The notes: generated from the sequence alone by a model not told the origin. A stretch of 64,000 nt of DNA from Hydrogenophaga borbori (GCF_003417535.1 NZ_QVLS01000003.1:62001-126000); one strand, 5' to 3'; numbered from the stretch's first letter, positions 37,175 to 46,399 are shown. Translations and numbers: made by a program.

Positions 37175-38977
37175 TCAGCGGTCGCGGCGGCCGCGCGGGC
37201 CACCCGCGCGCTCGCCGAAACCACCACCGCGCGGGCCGCCGAAGCCGCCCTCGCGCCCACCGCCACCGGCGTTGGGGCGCTGGCCCCAGCCGCGCGCCTG
37301 GGCCGGGCGGTCATCGCGCGAGAAGCGCACGTCGCCACGCGGGGCGCGCGTGTCGTTGTTGTAGGGCGCGCGCGGCTCCTGCTGGTACGGTGCGCGCGAA
37401 TCGGCGCGCGCGGGGCGGGCATCGCCCTGGAAAGGACGGCCCTCGCCACGGAAGGGGCGCGCCTCAGCGTAGGGCGCACGGCCTTCGCCGCGCGACGGGC
37501 CCCAGCCCTCGCCCCGGCCAGCGGGACGGCCGCCCGGGCGGCCGCCACCGCCGCGGCGCTCGGACGACCAGCCGTCGCGGCGCGGCGCGGGCGGGCGCTC
37601 GCGCGGCTCCAGGCCCGGCACCACCTCGGCCTTGAAGCGCTGCTGGGTGTAGGCCTCGATGTCGGCAATGCGGCGGCGGTCGCGGAACTCGGCGAAGGTC
37701 ACGGCCAGGCCGTCGCGGCCAGCGCGGCCGGTGCGGCCAATGCGGTGCGTGTAGTCCTCGGCCTTCATGGGCAGGCCGAAGTTGAAGACGTGCGTGATGG
37801 TGGGCACGTCGATGCCGCGCGCGGCCACATCGGTGGCCACCAGGATCTGCACCTGGCCGTTGCGCAGCGCCATCAGGCGGCGGTTGCGCAGCCCCTGGCT
37901 GAGCGCGCCGTGCAAGGCCACGGCCGCGAAGCCGGCCTGCTGCAGTTCGCCGGCCAGGCCGTCGCACTCGATCTGCGTGCTGGCGAAAACGATGGCCTGG
38001 TCGATGGAGGCGTCGCGCAGCCAGTGGTCGAGCAGCTTGCGCTTGTGATCGGCGTGGTCGGCCCAGAACAGCACCTGCTTGATGTTGGCGTGCTGCTCCT
38101 GCGGGCTGTCGATCTGCACCTTCTGCACGTGCTTGCCGTTGTCGTGCATCACGCGCATGGCCAGCTGCTGGATGCGCGGCGCGAAGGTGGCGCTGAACAT
38201 CATGGTCTGGCGGCGCTGGGCGGTCAGGGCATTGATCTCGGCCAGGTCGTCTGAGAAGCCCAGGTCGAGCATGCGGTCGGCCTCGTCGACGACGAGGAAC
38301 TGCACCTGGTCGAGCTTGAGCTGCATGGAGCGCTGCAGGTCGAGCAGGCGGCCCGGCGTGGCGACCACGAGGTCGGCGTTCTGCAGCTTGGCGATCTGCA
38401 GCTGGTAGGGCATGCCGCCCACCACGCTGGCGATGCGCAGGCCGCGGCAGTGGCGCACCAGGTCGATGGCGTCGTGCGCCACCTGCTGCGCCAGCTCGCG
38501 CGTGGGGCACAGCACCAGCGCGCCCGGCGTGGCGGCCTTGAAGTGGCGCGGCAGCAGCGGGTTCTTGCGCTTGGGCGCCTTGGGCGGCACCTCGCCGCGC
38601 AAGGCGGCCTCGACCGCCAGTCGCTCGCGCTCGGCGCGCTCGGCCGTTTCACGCGCGGCCTGCTGCTGGATCAGGGTGTGCAGCACAGGCAGCAGAAAGG
38701 CCGCCGTCTTGCCGCTGCCGGTCTGGCTGGAGACCATCAGGTCGGCGTAGCGCTCGGCGCCCTCGGCCTTGATGGCCAGGGGCATCACACGCGCCTGCAC
38801 CGCCGTGGGCTGGGTGAAGCCCAGGTCGGCCACGGCGGCCACCAGTTCGGGGGCCAGGCCCAGCGCGGCGAAGGCGCTGGCGTCCACGGGGGCCGTGGTT
38901 TCCACCGGGGCCGTGGGTTGTTGTTCGGTAGAGATCGCGGGCGAGGTCTCGCCGCGCGCTTCGAAAGCGTCGCTCAT
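37175..38977 (-). CDS. DEAD-box RNA helicase, RhlE-like, with RG-rich tail
   Basis: ATP-dependent RNA helicase of 600 residues. The usual motifs are in order: Q-motif region (GLAPELVAAVADLGFTQPTAVQ), SSQTGSGKTAAF (Walker A), PTRELAQQ, VDEADRML (DEAD), FSATF (SAT), ATDVAARGIDVP and HRIGRTGRAG. The last 130 residues are rich in Arg-Gly and repeats such as RAPY, a basic disordered RNA-binding tail. The start MSDAFEARG was chosen over a 23-codon extension. The gene has a long structured 5' leader. Such helicases help ribosome assembly and RNA turnover, often in the cold. RhlE is the closest match by motif set; SrmB/DbpA types are less likely. Confidence 0.93.
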   Translation of the reverse strand: MSDAFEARGETSPAISTEQQPTAPVETTAPVDASAFAALGLAPELVAAVADLGFTQPTAVQARVMPLAIKAEGAERYADLMVSSQTGSGKTAAFLLPVLHTLIQQQAARETAERAERERLAVEAALRGEVPPKAPKRKNPLLPRHFKAATPGALVLCPTRELAQQVAHDAIDLVRHCRGLRIASVVGGMPYQLQIAKLQNADLVVATPGRLLDLQRSMQLKLDQVQFLVVDEADRMLDLGFSDDLAEINALTAQRRQTMMFSATFAPRIQQLAMRVMHDNGKHVQKVQIDSPQEQHANIKQVLFWADHADHKRKLLDHWLRDASIDQAIVFASTQIECDGLAGELQQAGFAAVALHGALSQGLRNRRLMALRNGQVQILVATDVAARGIDVPTITHVFNFGLPMKAEDYTHRIGRTGRAGRDGLAVTFAEFRDRRRIADIEAYTQQRFKAEVVPGLEPRERPPAPRRDGWSSERRGGGGRPGGRPAGRGEGWGPSRGEGRAPYAEARPFRGEGRPFQGDARPARADSRAPYQQEPRAPYNNDTRAPRGDVRFSRDDRPAQARGWGQRPNAGGGGREGGFGGPRGGGFGERAGGPRGRRDR

Positions 38978-39063
38978 GTCAGTTCCTGCGCCCCGCAAAA
39001 GGAATGGGGCGCCAATGACCGAATGCCGCGCGAAGGGGAGTTTCAAGCCCCGGGGCGTCGGAT

Positions 39064-39097
39064 CCGTTCGTGGTTACACAACATCAACCACAAACGG
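39064..39097 (-). promoter_or_regulatory. Stem-loop in the DEAD-box helicase leader
   Basis: A 12-base inverted repeat with one mismatch (39064-39075 and 39086-39097; CCGTT-C-GTGGTT against AACCAC-A-AACGG) encloses a 10-base AT-rich loop. It lies 87 bases before the helicase start and is unusually AT-rich for this genome. It could be an RNA structure in a temperature- or autoregulated leader, or an operator. Confidence 0.45.
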
Positions 39098-39182
39098 TCC
39101 GCCCGGAAGCGGTGGCCCCTGCTCGCTCGCGTCGGATGGCGGGCGGTGTTCGGGGGCCGGGTGTGTGAGGCCAATGCACAAA

Positions 39183-39240
39183 GGGCTTCGCCGTTGCCAG
39201 CGAAGCCCGTGATTCTCTCACAGATTCGGGAAAACCCGAA
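39183..39240 (-). terminator. Double hairpin downstream of the phosphate carrier gene
   Basis: On the minus strand, a 6-bp hairpin with an AAAA/TTTT loop (TTCGGG 39225-39230, CCCGAA 39235-39240) is followed by an 8-bp hairpin (GGGCTTCG 39183-39190, CGAAGCCC 39201-39208) and then TTTG. The pair begins 13 bases after the pit stop codon and is likely its transcription terminator. Confidence 0.6.
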
Positions 39241-39252
39241 GCCCTTCACCCA

Positions 39253-40833
39253 TCAAGACATGATCGCGGCCACCAGGTGGAACAGCAGGGCGGCCAGAAC
39301 CGCCGTGGCGGGCACGGTCACGATCCAGGCCGCCACGATGCGCATGACCACCGATCGCTTGACGATTTCCTTCTTGTAGGCCTTCTTGAAGGCCTTGCGC
39401 TCGCCCTTGGCGAACACCGCGCCGTCCAGGCCGCGCACCTTGGCGCGCTGCTTCATCTCGGCCAGCATCTGCTTCTTTTCCTGCACCTCGGCGGCTTCGA
39501 AGCGCTGCATGTAGGCCTCGACCTCCTCACGGTCGGCGCCCTGGTGGCCGGCGCGCACCACGGCCTCCATCTTGGCGTAGTTCACCTTGAGCAGCTCGCG
39601 CAGGAAGCCCACGCCGAACACCGCGCCAATGGAAATGTGCGTGGTCGACACCGGCATGCCCAGCTGCGAGGCGACGATCACCGTGAGCGTGGCGGCCATC
39701 GCGATGGCGTAGGCGCGCATCTGGTCGAGTTCGGTGATTTCCTTGCCGACGGTGCGGATGAGCTTGGCCCCATACAGCGCCAGGCCCACCGCCAGGCCCA
39801 GCGCGCCCAGCACCATGATCCACAGCGGCGTGCCGGCCTTGGTGGCGATGGCTCCGGCCTTCACCGCCTCGAAGATCGCGGCCAGGGGACCGATGGCGTT
39901 GGCCACGTCGTTGGCGCCGTGCGCGAAGCTCAGCAGCGCGGCCGAGCAAATCAGCGGCCAGGTGAAGAGGTGATTGACGCCATCCTTGGAGTTCTCCTGG
40001 CGCAGCGCGATGCGTTCCAGGGGCTTGCGGATCAGCGTCCAGACCACCGCGGCGGTGGCCGCGCCGGCCAGCAGCGCCACCACGAATCCCACCTTGACCA
40101 CCTGGTTCACCCCTTTGAGCAGCATGTAGGTGGTGTAGGTCCAGACCATCAGCGCGATGAGGATAGGCACCACGCGCGCGGCCGCTTCGGTCTTTTCGGT
40201 GCGGTAGGTCACGCTGCGTTTGATGACGTACAGGAACACGGCCGCGATCAGCGCGCCCGACAGCGGCGAGATCACCCAGCTCGCGACGATGGCGCCGATG
40301 GTGGACCAATTCACCAGCCCCCAGCCGCCCGCCGCGATGCCCGCGCCCATGACGGCGCCGATGATGGAGTGGGTGGTGGACACCGGCGCGCCCAGCGCCG
40401 TGGCCAGGTTGAGCCAGAGCGCGCCGGCCAGCAGCGCCGCGAACATCACCCAGGCGAACAGGGTGGGGTCGGCAATGTCGGCCGGATCGATGATGCCGCC
40501 CTTGATGGTGCCCACCACGTCGCCGCCCGCGACGATGGCGCCCAGCGCCTCGAACACCGCCGCGACGACGATCGCCCAGCCCATGGTCATGGCGCCCGAG
40601 CCCACCGCCGGGCCCATGTTGTTGGCCACGTCGTTGGCGCCGATGTTCATGGCCATGTAGGCGCCGACGGCCGCCGAGACGATCAGCAGCCAGACCGCCG
40701 TGCGGCTCAAGCCGGCGTCGGACGCGCCGGTGAGCGAGGCATACAGCCCCACAAGCAAGAGAAAGGCCACCGCGGTGGCCAGTTGCAGCGCCTCGAAGTG
40801 GCGCTCAATGAAGGGGCGGGATTTCTTTTTCAT
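39253..40833 (-). CDS. Inorganic phosphate transporter, PiT family
   Basis: Low-affinity phosphate carrier of 526 residues, probably moving metal-phosphate with protons. The two inverted PiT signatures are present: GANDVANNMGPAVGSGAMTM near residue 65 and AHGANDVANAIGPLAAIFEA in the second half. About 10-12 membrane segments flank a cytoplasmic loop; the C-terminal 100 residues include a charged helical region (VEAYMQRFEAAEVQEKKQML) before a last helix. No PhoU-like partner gene is adjacent. No standard Pho box was seen upstream. Confidence 0.93.
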   Translation of the reverse strand: MKKKSRPFIERHFEALQLATAVAFLLLVGLYASLTGASDAGLSRTAVWLLIVSAAVGAYMAMNIGANDVANNMGPAVGSGAMTMGWAIVVAAVFEALGAIVAGGDVVGTIKGGIIDPADIADPTLFAWVMFAALLAGALWLNLATALGAPVSTTHSIIGAVMGAGIAAGGWGLVNWSTIGAIVASWVISPLSGALIAAVFLYVIKRSVTYRTEKTEAAARVVPILIALMVWTYTTYMLLKGVNQVVKVGFVVALLAGAATAAVVWTLIRKPLERIALRQENSKDGVNHLFTWPLICSAALLSFAHGANDVANAIGPLAAIFEAVKAGAIATKAGTPLWIMVLGALGLAVGLALYGAKLIRTVGKEITELDQMRAYAIAMAATLTVIVASQLGMPVSTTHISIGAVFGVGFLRELLKVNYAKMEAVVRAGHQGADREEVEAYMQRFEAAEVQEKKQMLAEMKQRAKVRGLDGAVFAKGERKAFKKAYKKEIVKRSVVMRIVAAWIVTVPATAVLAALLFHLVAAIMS

Positions 40834-40860
40834 GTGAAATCGGCGTGAAAGTCACCCTAT

Positions 40861-40883
40861 TGTCACGCAAGGCCCCGGTGACA
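40861..40883. promoter_or_regulatory. Inverted repeat upstream of pit
   Basis: TGTCAC (40861-40866) and GTGACA (40878-40883), separated by 11 bases, form a dyad 28 bases from the pit start and within the 127-base gap after orn. It resembles an operator for a dimeric regulator. The half-sites recall Pho-box hexamers, but those are direct, not inverted, repeats. Confidence 0.35.
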
Positions 40884-40960
40884 GGCCCGCGAGGGGAGCG
40901 GCGGTGGCGTCGGACCACCCCGCCGCCGGCAAGGGCCGGCAAGCCGCGGACCCGGCCGGA

Positions 40961-41548
40961 TCAGCGCAGAAACCGCGCGCGGTAGTGCTCCAGCTCGTCG
41001 ATGGATTCGTGCACGTCGGCCAAGGCGGTGTGCAGCTGGCGCTTCTTGAAGGCGTCGACCACTTCGGGGCGCCAGCGCTTGGCCAGTTCCTTCAAAGTGC
41101 TCACATCGACGTTGCGGTAGTGCAGGTAGGCCTCGAGCCGGGGCATGTACTTCACCAGGAAGCGGCGGTCCTGGCCAATGGTGTTGCCGCACAGGGGCGA
41201 GGCCTGCTTGGGCACGTAGCGCGAGATGAAGTTGATGAGCTGCTGCTCGGCCTCCGCCTCGCTCACCGTGCTGGCGCGCACCTTGTCGATGAGACCGCTG
41301 CGGCCGTGCGTGCCCTTGTTCCAGGCGTCCATGGCGTTGAGCAGCTCATCGCTTTGGTGGACCACGATGACGGGGCCTTCGATGCGCGGCGTGAGCTGCG
41401 GGCCGGTCACGACCACCGCGATCTCCAGCAGGCGCTCCTTCTCGGGATCAAGACCGCTCATTTCGCAGTCGATCCAGACCAGGTTCAGGTCGTTCTTGGC
41501 GAGCGTGGGCACTTCGGGGGCGGCGATGTCGGCGGGATTCGAGGTCAT
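40961..41548 (-). CDS. orn: Oligoribonuclease
   Basis: DEDDh 3'-5' exonuclease of 195 residues that degrades di- and oligoribonucleotides, including pGpG from cyclic di-GMP turnover. Motifs are [10 protein letters not shown] (Asp-x-Glu), [11 protein letters not shown] with the central Asp, and [14 protein letters not shown] with the final His and Asp. The length is slightly above that of E. coli Orn because of a short N-terminal extension ([20 protein letters not shown]). An ATG six codons upstream is also possible. It is divergent from the M48 protease gene by 66 bases, a pairing often seen in this group. Confidence 0.95.
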   Translation of the reverse strand: MTSNPADIAAPEVPTLAKNDLNLVWIDCEMSGLDPEKERLLEIAVVVTGPQLTPRIEGPVIVVHQSDELLNAMDAWNKGTHGRSGLIDKVRASTVSEAEAEQQLINFISRYVPKQASPLCGNTIGQDRRFLVKYMPRLEAYLHYRNVDVSTLKELAKRWRPEVVDAFKKRQLHTALADVHESIDELEHYRARFLR

Positions 41549-41614
41549 CCCGCGATTTTCCGTCATCCGCCCGCCCCGGCGGGCCGGCGGGGGCACCGGT
41601 AGACTGGCGCCTTC

Positions 41615-42877
41615 ATGGACACCGCTTCCCTCGCCTTCACCGCCCTCTTCTGCGCCCTGCTGGGGCTGGGCCTGCTGACCCGCTTTGCCCTTGCCAGCCG
41701 CCAGATCCGCCACGTGGCCCGCCACCGCGACCAGGTGCCCGCGCCCTTCGACGCCACCATTGCGCTCGACGCCCACCGCAAAGCCGCCGACTACACCATC
41801 GCCAAGACGCGCTTCGGCCTGCTCAGCACCGCCTTCGAGACCGCGCTGCTGATCGGCTGGACCCTGCTCGGCGGCCTGAACGCGCTCAACCTCGGCCTGC
41901 TCGACTGGCTGGGTCCTGGCTTGTGGCAGCAGCTCGCCCTGCTCACCGCCTTCGCGCTCATCGGCGGCCTGCTGGGCCTGCCCTTCTCCTGGTACGCCAC
42001 CTTCCGGCTGGAAGAGCGCTTCGGCTTCAACAAGATGGGCCTGGGCCTGTGGATCGCCGACGGGCTCAAGGGCGCGTTGATCGGTGCGGCCGTCGGCCTG
42101 CCGCTGGCCGCGCTGGTGCTCTGGCTCATGGGCGCCGCCGGCAGCACCTGGTGGCTCTGGGCCTGGGGCGTGTGGATGGTCTTCAACCTGCTGGCCCTGG
42201 TGCTCTACCCCACGCTCATCGCGCCGCTGTTCAACCGCTTCGAGCCGCTGGCCGACGAAGCCGTCAAGGCCCGCGTCAACGACCTCATGGCGCGCTGCGG
42301 CTTTTCGGCACAGGGCCTGTTCGTCATGGACGGCAGCAAGCGCAGCGCGCACGCCAACGCCTACTTCACCGGCTTCGGCGCGGCCAAGCGCGTGGTCTTC
42401 TTCGACACCCTGCTCAAGCAGCTCAGCGCCGACGAGATCGACGCCGTGCTCGCGCACGAGCTGGGCCACTACCGCCTGCGCCACATCACCCAGCGCGTGC
42501 TGCTGCTGTTCGCGCTCAGCTTCGTCGGCTTCGCGGCCCTGGGCTGGGCGGCCTCGCAGGCCTGGTTCTTCACCGGCCTGGGCGTGGAACCCGACCTGCG
42601 CGCGCCCAACGATGCGCTCGCGCTCATCCTCTTCCTGCTGGTGGTGCCGCTGTTCACCTACTTCCTGTCGCCGCTGGCCGCGCAGCTGTCGCGCCGGCAC
42701 GAGTTCGAGGCCGATGCCTTCGCCAAGGACAAGACGCGCGGCGCCGACCTCGCCAGCGCCCTGCTCAAGCTGTACCAGGACAACGCCAGCACGCTCACGC
42801 CCGACCCGCTGTACGCGCGCTTCTACTATTCCCACCCCCCCGCCAGCGAACGCCTGGCCCGCCTGACCGCCGCCTGA
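41615..42877 (+). CDS. M48-family membrane metalloprotease (Ste24-like)
   Basis: Membrane zinc protease of 420 residues. Membrane helices lie near residues 5-25, 65-85, 100-125 and 150-200. The zinc motif HELGH is in [13 protein letters not shown], and a later Glu ligand is in EFEADAFA. The N-terminal CAAX-protease region ([14 protein letters not shown]) marks the Ste24 subgroup. In bacteria without prenylated CAAX proteins, these enzymes take part in membrane protein quality control. phhB starts 12 bases downstream, so the two are probably co-transcribed with rsgA. Confidence 0.92.
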   Translation: MDTASLAFTALFCALLGLGLLTRFALASRQIRHVARHRDQVPAPFDATIALDAHRKAADYTIAKTRFGLLSTAFETALLIGWTLLGGLNALNLGLLDWLGPGLWQQLALLTAFALIGGLLGLPFSWYATFRLEERFGFNKMGLGLWIADGLKGALIGAAVGLPLAALVLWLMGAAGSTWWLWAWGVWMVFNLLALVLYPTLIAPLFNRFEPLADEAVKARVNDLMARCGFSAQGLFVMDGSKRSAHANAYFTGFGAAKRVVFFDTLLKQLSADEIDAVLAHELGHYRLRHITQRVLLLFALSFVGFAALGWAASQAWFFTGLGVEPDLRAPNDALALILFLLVVPLFTYFLSPLAAQLSRRHEFEADAFAKDKTRGADLASALLKLYQDNASTLTPDPLYARFYYSHPPASERLARLTAA

Positions 42878-42889
42878 GAGCGCCCGACC

Positions 42890-43210
42890 ATGCACCCCAT
42901 CCACCAGAACCGCCGCGCGCTCAACGCCACCGAGATCGTCACCCAGCTCAGCCAGCTCAACGGCAGCGAGGCCGACGGCTGGAAGCTGATCGACGGCGCC
43001 ATCGAGCGCACCTTCCGCTTCGCCAACTACCACGAGACCATGGCCTTCGTGAACGCCATGGCCTGGATCGCCCACCGCGAGGACCACCACCCCGACGCGG
43101 CCTTCGGCTACAACCGCTGCACCCTGCGCTTCAACACGCACGACGTGAACGGCATCTCGGTCAGCGACTTCCACTGCGCGGCGGCGGTCAACGCCTTGCT
43201 CGCGTCCTGA
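42890..43210 (+). CDS. phhB: Pterin-4a-carbinolamine dehydratase
   Basis: Small enzyme of 106 residues that dehydrates 4a-hydroxytetrahydropterin during recycling of the phenylalanine hydroxylase cofactor. The family motif is clear: the His pair and Pro in [15 protein letters not shown], then [15 protein letters not shown] with the later His and Asp. No phenylalanine hydroxylase gene is nearby. It overlaps rsgA by one base (TGATG), so their translation is coupled. Some bacterial homologues may have moonlighting roles. Confidence 0.92.
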   Translation: MHPIHQNRRALNATEIVTQLSQLNGSEADGWKLIDGAIERTFRFANYHETMAFVNAMAWIAHREDHHPDAAFGYNRCTLRFNTHDVNGISVSDFHCAAAVNALLAS

Positions 43211-44124
43211 TGGGCGGCACGCGCCTGGCCCGTGTGGTGGCGGCCCATGGCCGCCATTGCCTGGTCGAGGACGAGAGCGGCCAGCGCACCCTGTGCCACC
43301 CGCGCGGCAAGAAAAGCGCCGTGGTCGTGGGCGACATCGTGGCCTGGCAACCCAGTGGCGACGAGGGCAGCATCGAACGCATCGAGACCCGGCGCAACCT
43401 CTTCTACCGCCAGGACGAGATGCGCACCAAAGCCTTCGCAGCCAACCTCGACCAGGTGCTGATCCTGCTCGCCGCGGAGCCCGTGTTCTCCGAGGCCCAG
43501 CTCACGCGCGCCCTGCTCGCGGCCGAGGCCGAGGGCATCAGCGCCTGCATCGTGCTCAACAAACAAGACCTGGGCGGGCCCTTCGATCAGGCCTGGGCGC
43601 GGCTCGAACCCTACCGGCGCATGGGCACGCCCGTGCTGCCGCTGGGCCTTCACGACGGCCACGGGCTGGACGCCCTGCGCCAGCGCCTGACCGGCCGCCA
43701 CACACTGGTGCTGGGCCCTTCCGGCGTGGGCAAGAGCACGCTGGTCAACCGGCTGGTGCCCGAGGCCGGCGCGCAGACCGGCGAGATCTCGCGCGCCCTC
43801 AACACCGGGCGCCACACCACGACCGCCACCACCTGGTACTGGCTGGAGCCGGCGCGCGAAAGCGCGCTCATCGACTCGCCCGGCTTCCAGGAGTTTGGCC
43901 TGCACCACCTCGAGGCCGAACGGCTCGCGCAGCTCATGCCCGACCTGCGCGCCGCGCTGGGCGATTGCCGCTTCTACAACTGCACGCACCGGCACGAGCC
44001 GGGCTGTGGCGTGCGCGCCCACGTGGGCGCCGATCCATCGGTGGACCCGCTGGCCATCGACCAGAACCGCTACCGGCTCTACGACGAACTGTTCGATGAA
44101 CTGAGCAACAAGCGGACGTATTGA
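43210..44124 (+). CDS. rsgA: Small ribosomal subunit biogenesis GTPase
   Basis: Circularly permuted GTPase of 304 residues that acts in late 30S assembly. An N-terminal OB fold (1-70) is followed by the GTPase motifs in permuted order: G4 VLNKQDL, G1 GPSGVGKST, then G3 DSPGF. A C-terminal zinc-binding segment follows ([14 protein letters not shown]). The start at 43210 gives the stop-start overlap with phhB and fits the OB domain; a very long upstream extension in this frame is an antisense-free shadow of the two preceding genes. Confidence 0.94.
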   Translation: MGGTRLARVVAAHGRHCLVEDESGQRTLCHPRGKKSAVVVGDIVAWQPSGDEGSIERIETRRNLFYRQDEMRTKAFAANLDQVLILLAAEPVFSEAQLTRALLAAEAEGISACIVLNKQDLGGPFDQAWARLEPYRRMGTPVLPLGLHDGHGLDALRQRLTGRHTLVLGPSGVGKSTLVNRLVPEAGAQTGEISRALNTGRHTTTATTWYWLEPARESALIDSPGFQEFGLHHLEAERLAQLMPDLRAALGDCRFYNCTHRHEPGCGVRAHVGADPSVDPLAIDQNRYRLYDELFDELSNKRTY

Positions 44125-44147
44125 CCGGTCCGCCCCTGCCGCGCGGC

Positions 44148-45077
44148 CTACACCCGCGCCAGCGTGAGCAGCGCCAGCAGCAGCATCCACAGCACCACCG
44201 CGCGCCACACCAGGCCCACCACGCTGCCCAGGTGGGCGAGCTGGGGCTCGGGACGCGCGCCGGGGTCGGTCTCGTCCGGGGGCGGGGCCGCCGGGTCCTG
44301 CGGCGTCAGGCGCACGTTGATGGCGCCCGAGGTGGCCGCCAGCACCACGCCGTCGCTGCCCGGCGCGAAGCGCTCGGCATCGGCGCGCCAGCTGGCCACG
44401 GCCTCCTCGAAATTGCCCACCACCGCGAAGCCCAGGGCTGTGACGCGCGCCGGCACGTGGTCGATCCAGCGCCAGGCCGTGGCCGCGGCGCGGCGCAGCG
44501 ACTCGCTGGGCGTGCCGTCGGGGCGCTCGCGCCAGTTGCGCGACAGGTACTCGGCCAGCCGGTAGAACACCGCCCCCGCCGGCCCCAGGCCGATCACCCA
44601 GAACACCAGAAAGCACACGAACACGCCGAACACGTGGCGGTGCGCGGCCAGCACGGAGTGCTCGATCACCTGGCGCAGCAGCTCGGTGCGCGGCAGGGCG
44701 CTGGCGTCCACGCGCAGCCAGCGCGCCAGCTGCTCGCGCGCGCCGCGCTCATCGCCGTCCTCCAGGCTGCGGCGGATTTCGCTGAAGTGGTGGCTGAACT
44801 GGCGAAAGCCCAGGGTCACGTAGAGCACTGCCACCGTCCAGACCAGGGCCAGCACGCCGCTCAGTTCCCACAGGGCGTGGTAGATCAGCGCCGCCAGCGC
44901 CGCCGGCACGCCCACGGCCAGCAGCCAGGCCAGCCACCCATGCGACGACTGGCCCGCATCGAGGTTGCGGCGCACGCCACGGCCCCAGGCGCGCAGACCG
45001 GCGTGCACGGGGTTGTCGAACGACAGGGGACGGGCCTGCTCGATGAGCAGCGCCAGCAGAATGGCCAGAAAACCCAT
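44148..45077 (-). CDS. CobD/CbiB-related membrane protein
   Basis: Membrane protein of 309 residues with helices near 1-20, 45-65, 70-90, 155-190 and 285-305. It resembles the CobD/CbiB family (adenosylcobinamide-phosphate synthase) in WRWIDHVPARVTALGFAVVGNFEEAVASW, the part of the family usually written as D-x-PAR-x2-A. No other cobalamin genes are nearby, and the conserved core looks diverged. It may be an AmpE-like or paralogous protein of unknown function rather than a B12 enzyme. Convergent with rsgA (23 bases apart); downstream of the Nudix gene. Confidence 0.8.
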   Translation of the reverse strand: MGFLAILLALLIEQARPLSFDNPVHAGLRAWGRGVRRNLDAGQSSHGWLAWLLAVGVPAALAALIYHALWELSGVLALVWTVAVLYVTLGFRQFSHHFSEIRRSLEDGDERGAREQLARWLRVDASALPRTELLRQVIEHSVLAAHRHVFGVFVCFLVFWVIGLGPAGAVFYRLAEYLSRNWRERPDGTPSESLRRAAATAWRWIDHVPARVTALGFAVVGNFEEAVASWRADAERFAPGSDGVVLAATSGAINVRLTPQDPAAPPPDETDPGARPEPQLAHLGSVVGLVWRAVVLWMLLLALLTLARV

Positions 45078-45148
45078 GGGGCCGATGATAGTGGGCGCAC
45101 GCGCCCCTTCGCTCAACGGACGCGACCGGGCCGCGCGCCAGGCCCCGG

Positions 45149-45841
45149 TCAGGCCGTGAGCAGGCGGTAGAGGTTGCGCAGCATGCCCGCCGTGGCGCCC
45201 CAGATGAAGCGCTCGCGCTGGCCATCGTGCCAGGGCATGGAGTACCACTCGCGCGCGTTGCCGTCGAAGTTCATGAGGTGGCGGCGGTGGTGGCGCGGGT
45301 CCATCAGGAAGCGCAGCGGCACCTCGAAGACGTCGTCCACCTCGTGCGGGTTGGGCCTGAGCGTGAAGTCGGGCCGCACCAGCGCCACCACCGGCGTCAC
45401 GTGGAAGGCGGTGCCGGTGATGTAGACCGGCAACGTGCCCAGCACCTCCACGTTCTGCGGCGGCAGGCCGACCTCCTCGTCGGCCTCTCGCAGGGCGGCA
45501 GCGATGGCGTCGGCGTCCTGCGGATCGACCTTGCCACCCGGGAAAGCGATCTGGCCCGAGTGCGTGGACAGGGTGGCGGTGCGCTGCGTGAGCAGCAGGC
45601 TGAGTTCGTCGCGCACCACCAGGGGCAGCAGCACGGCCGCGTCGGCCGGCTCGCGCTCGGCGAAGCGGCGCTCGCGCCGCAGCTCGGGCGTCCAGACCGG
45701 CGGCGCCTGGAACAGCGCGCGCAGGCCGTCGGGCGTCAGGCGGTACGGGGACGGCGGCGGCAGACCTTCGCTCGCCCCCGTGGCCACCACGGGCACGGTG
45801 CGGGGATCGAAGGGCGGGATGCGGACGACGGGTTCGGTCAT
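45149..45841 (-). CDS. CoA pyrophosphatase (Nudix hydrolase)
   Basis: Nudix hydrolase of 230 residues. The Nudix box is complete: GGKVDPQDADAIAAALREAD followed by EEVGL. The UPF0035-like region before it (LLLTQRTATLSTHSGQIAFP) identifies the NudL-type CoA/acyl-CoA pyrophosphatase group, which cleaves CoA to phosphopantetheine and 3',5'-ADP. The start is taken at ATG 45841; GTG at 45847 is in frame. It lies immediately behind the rplS terminator, so it needs its own promoter or read-through. Confidence 0.9.
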   Translation of the reverse strand: MTEPVVRIPPFDPRTVPVVATGASEGLPPPSPYRLTPDGLRALFQAPPVWTPELRRERRFAEREPADAAVLLPLVVRDELSLLLTQRTATLSTHSGQIAFPGGKVDPQDADAIAAALREADEEVGLPPQNVEVLGTLPVYITGTAFHVTPVVALVRPDFTLRPNPHEVDDVFEVPLRFLMDPRHHRRHLMNFDGNAREWYSMPWHDGQRERFIWGATAGMLRNLYRLLTA

Positions 45842-45847
45842 GGACAC

Positions 45848-45875
45848 AAAAAAGCCGCTCCAGGGAGCGGCTTTT
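45848..45875 (-). terminator. Rho-independent terminator of the rpsP-rplS operon
   Basis: On the minus strand, AAAAGCCGCTCC pairs with GGAGCGGCTTTT (arms 45864-45875 and 45850-45861), followed by a run of T. This is the clearest terminator in the window. It begins 14 bases after the rplS stop and runs into the start of the Nudix gene. The arms are A/T-tailed on both sides, so it could also work from the other strand. Confidence 0.9.
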
Positions 45876-45888
45876 GCGCGGGGCCGGA

Positions 45889-46245
45889 TCAGGCGCCCAG
45901 CTTTTCCTTGATGCGGGCCGACTTGCCGCTGCGCTCGCGCAGGTAGTACAGCTTGGCGCGGCGCACGTCGCCGCGGCGCTTGACCTCGATCTTGGCGATC
46001 AGCGGGCTGTACAGCGGGAAGGTCCGCTCCACGCCTTCGCCGCTGGAGATCTTGCGCACGATGAAGCTGGAGTTGAGGCCCCGGTTGCGGCGGGCGATCA
46101 CGACGCCTTCGTAGGCCTGCACGCGCTTGCGGGTACCTTCGATGACGTTGACGCTGACGATCACGGTGTCGCCGGGGGCGAAGGGCGGGATGGTCTTGCC
46201 GAGGCGGGCAATCTCTTCCTGCTCGAGGGTCTGGATGAGGTTCAT
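45889..46245 (-). CDS. rplS: 50S ribosomal protein L19
   Basis: Ribosomal protein at the interface between the subunits; 118 residues, the normal length. Recognisable from [32 protein letters not shown] and [19 protein letters not shown]. The start MNLIQ was chosen; the frame extends 11 codons upstream but lacks conservation. It is the last gene of the rpsP-rimM-trmD-rplS operon, separated from trmD by 154 bases that contain their own TATAAT. Confidence 0.97.
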   Translation of the reverse strand: MNLIQTLEQEEIARLGKTIPPFAPGDTVIVSVNVIEGTRKRVQAYEGVVIARRNRGLNSSFIVRKISSGEGVERTFPLYSPLIAKIEVKRRGDVRRAKLYYLRERSGKSARIKEKLGA

Positions 46246-46356
46246 GTTTCCTGTTCCACGATCGTGGCCGCGCTGCACTGAAGGCCGCGAATCCGTGGGT
46301 CAGGATTGACTGAGGAAACGGTCGCGACGGCCGGCCAGAGGATCGAAAAGCCCACC

Positions 46357-46362
46357 ATTATA
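46357..46362 (-). promoter_or_regulatory. TATAAT -10 element of a probable internal rplS promoter
   Basis: A perfect TATAAT on the minus strand, in the context GGCTATAAT, lies 112 bases before the rplS start in the trmD-rplS gap. No good -35 hexamer is visible 17 bases upstream. The same GGCTATAAT occurs in front of rpsP, which supports both as true promoters. Confidence 0.5.
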
Positions 46363-46399
46363 GCCAGACCCGCCGGAGCGGGGGATCCGGCCCACCGGC

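Noticed and set aside
40861..40883. Pho box upstream of pit
   Set aside because: A Pho box needs direct repeats of a CTGTCAT-like unit with defined spacing; the half-sites here are inverted.
41923..44124. 733-residue version of RsgA with a long N-terminal extension
   Set aside because: The extra part runs out of frame through the M48 and phhB genes and has shadow composition; the start at 43210 gives a normal RsgA.
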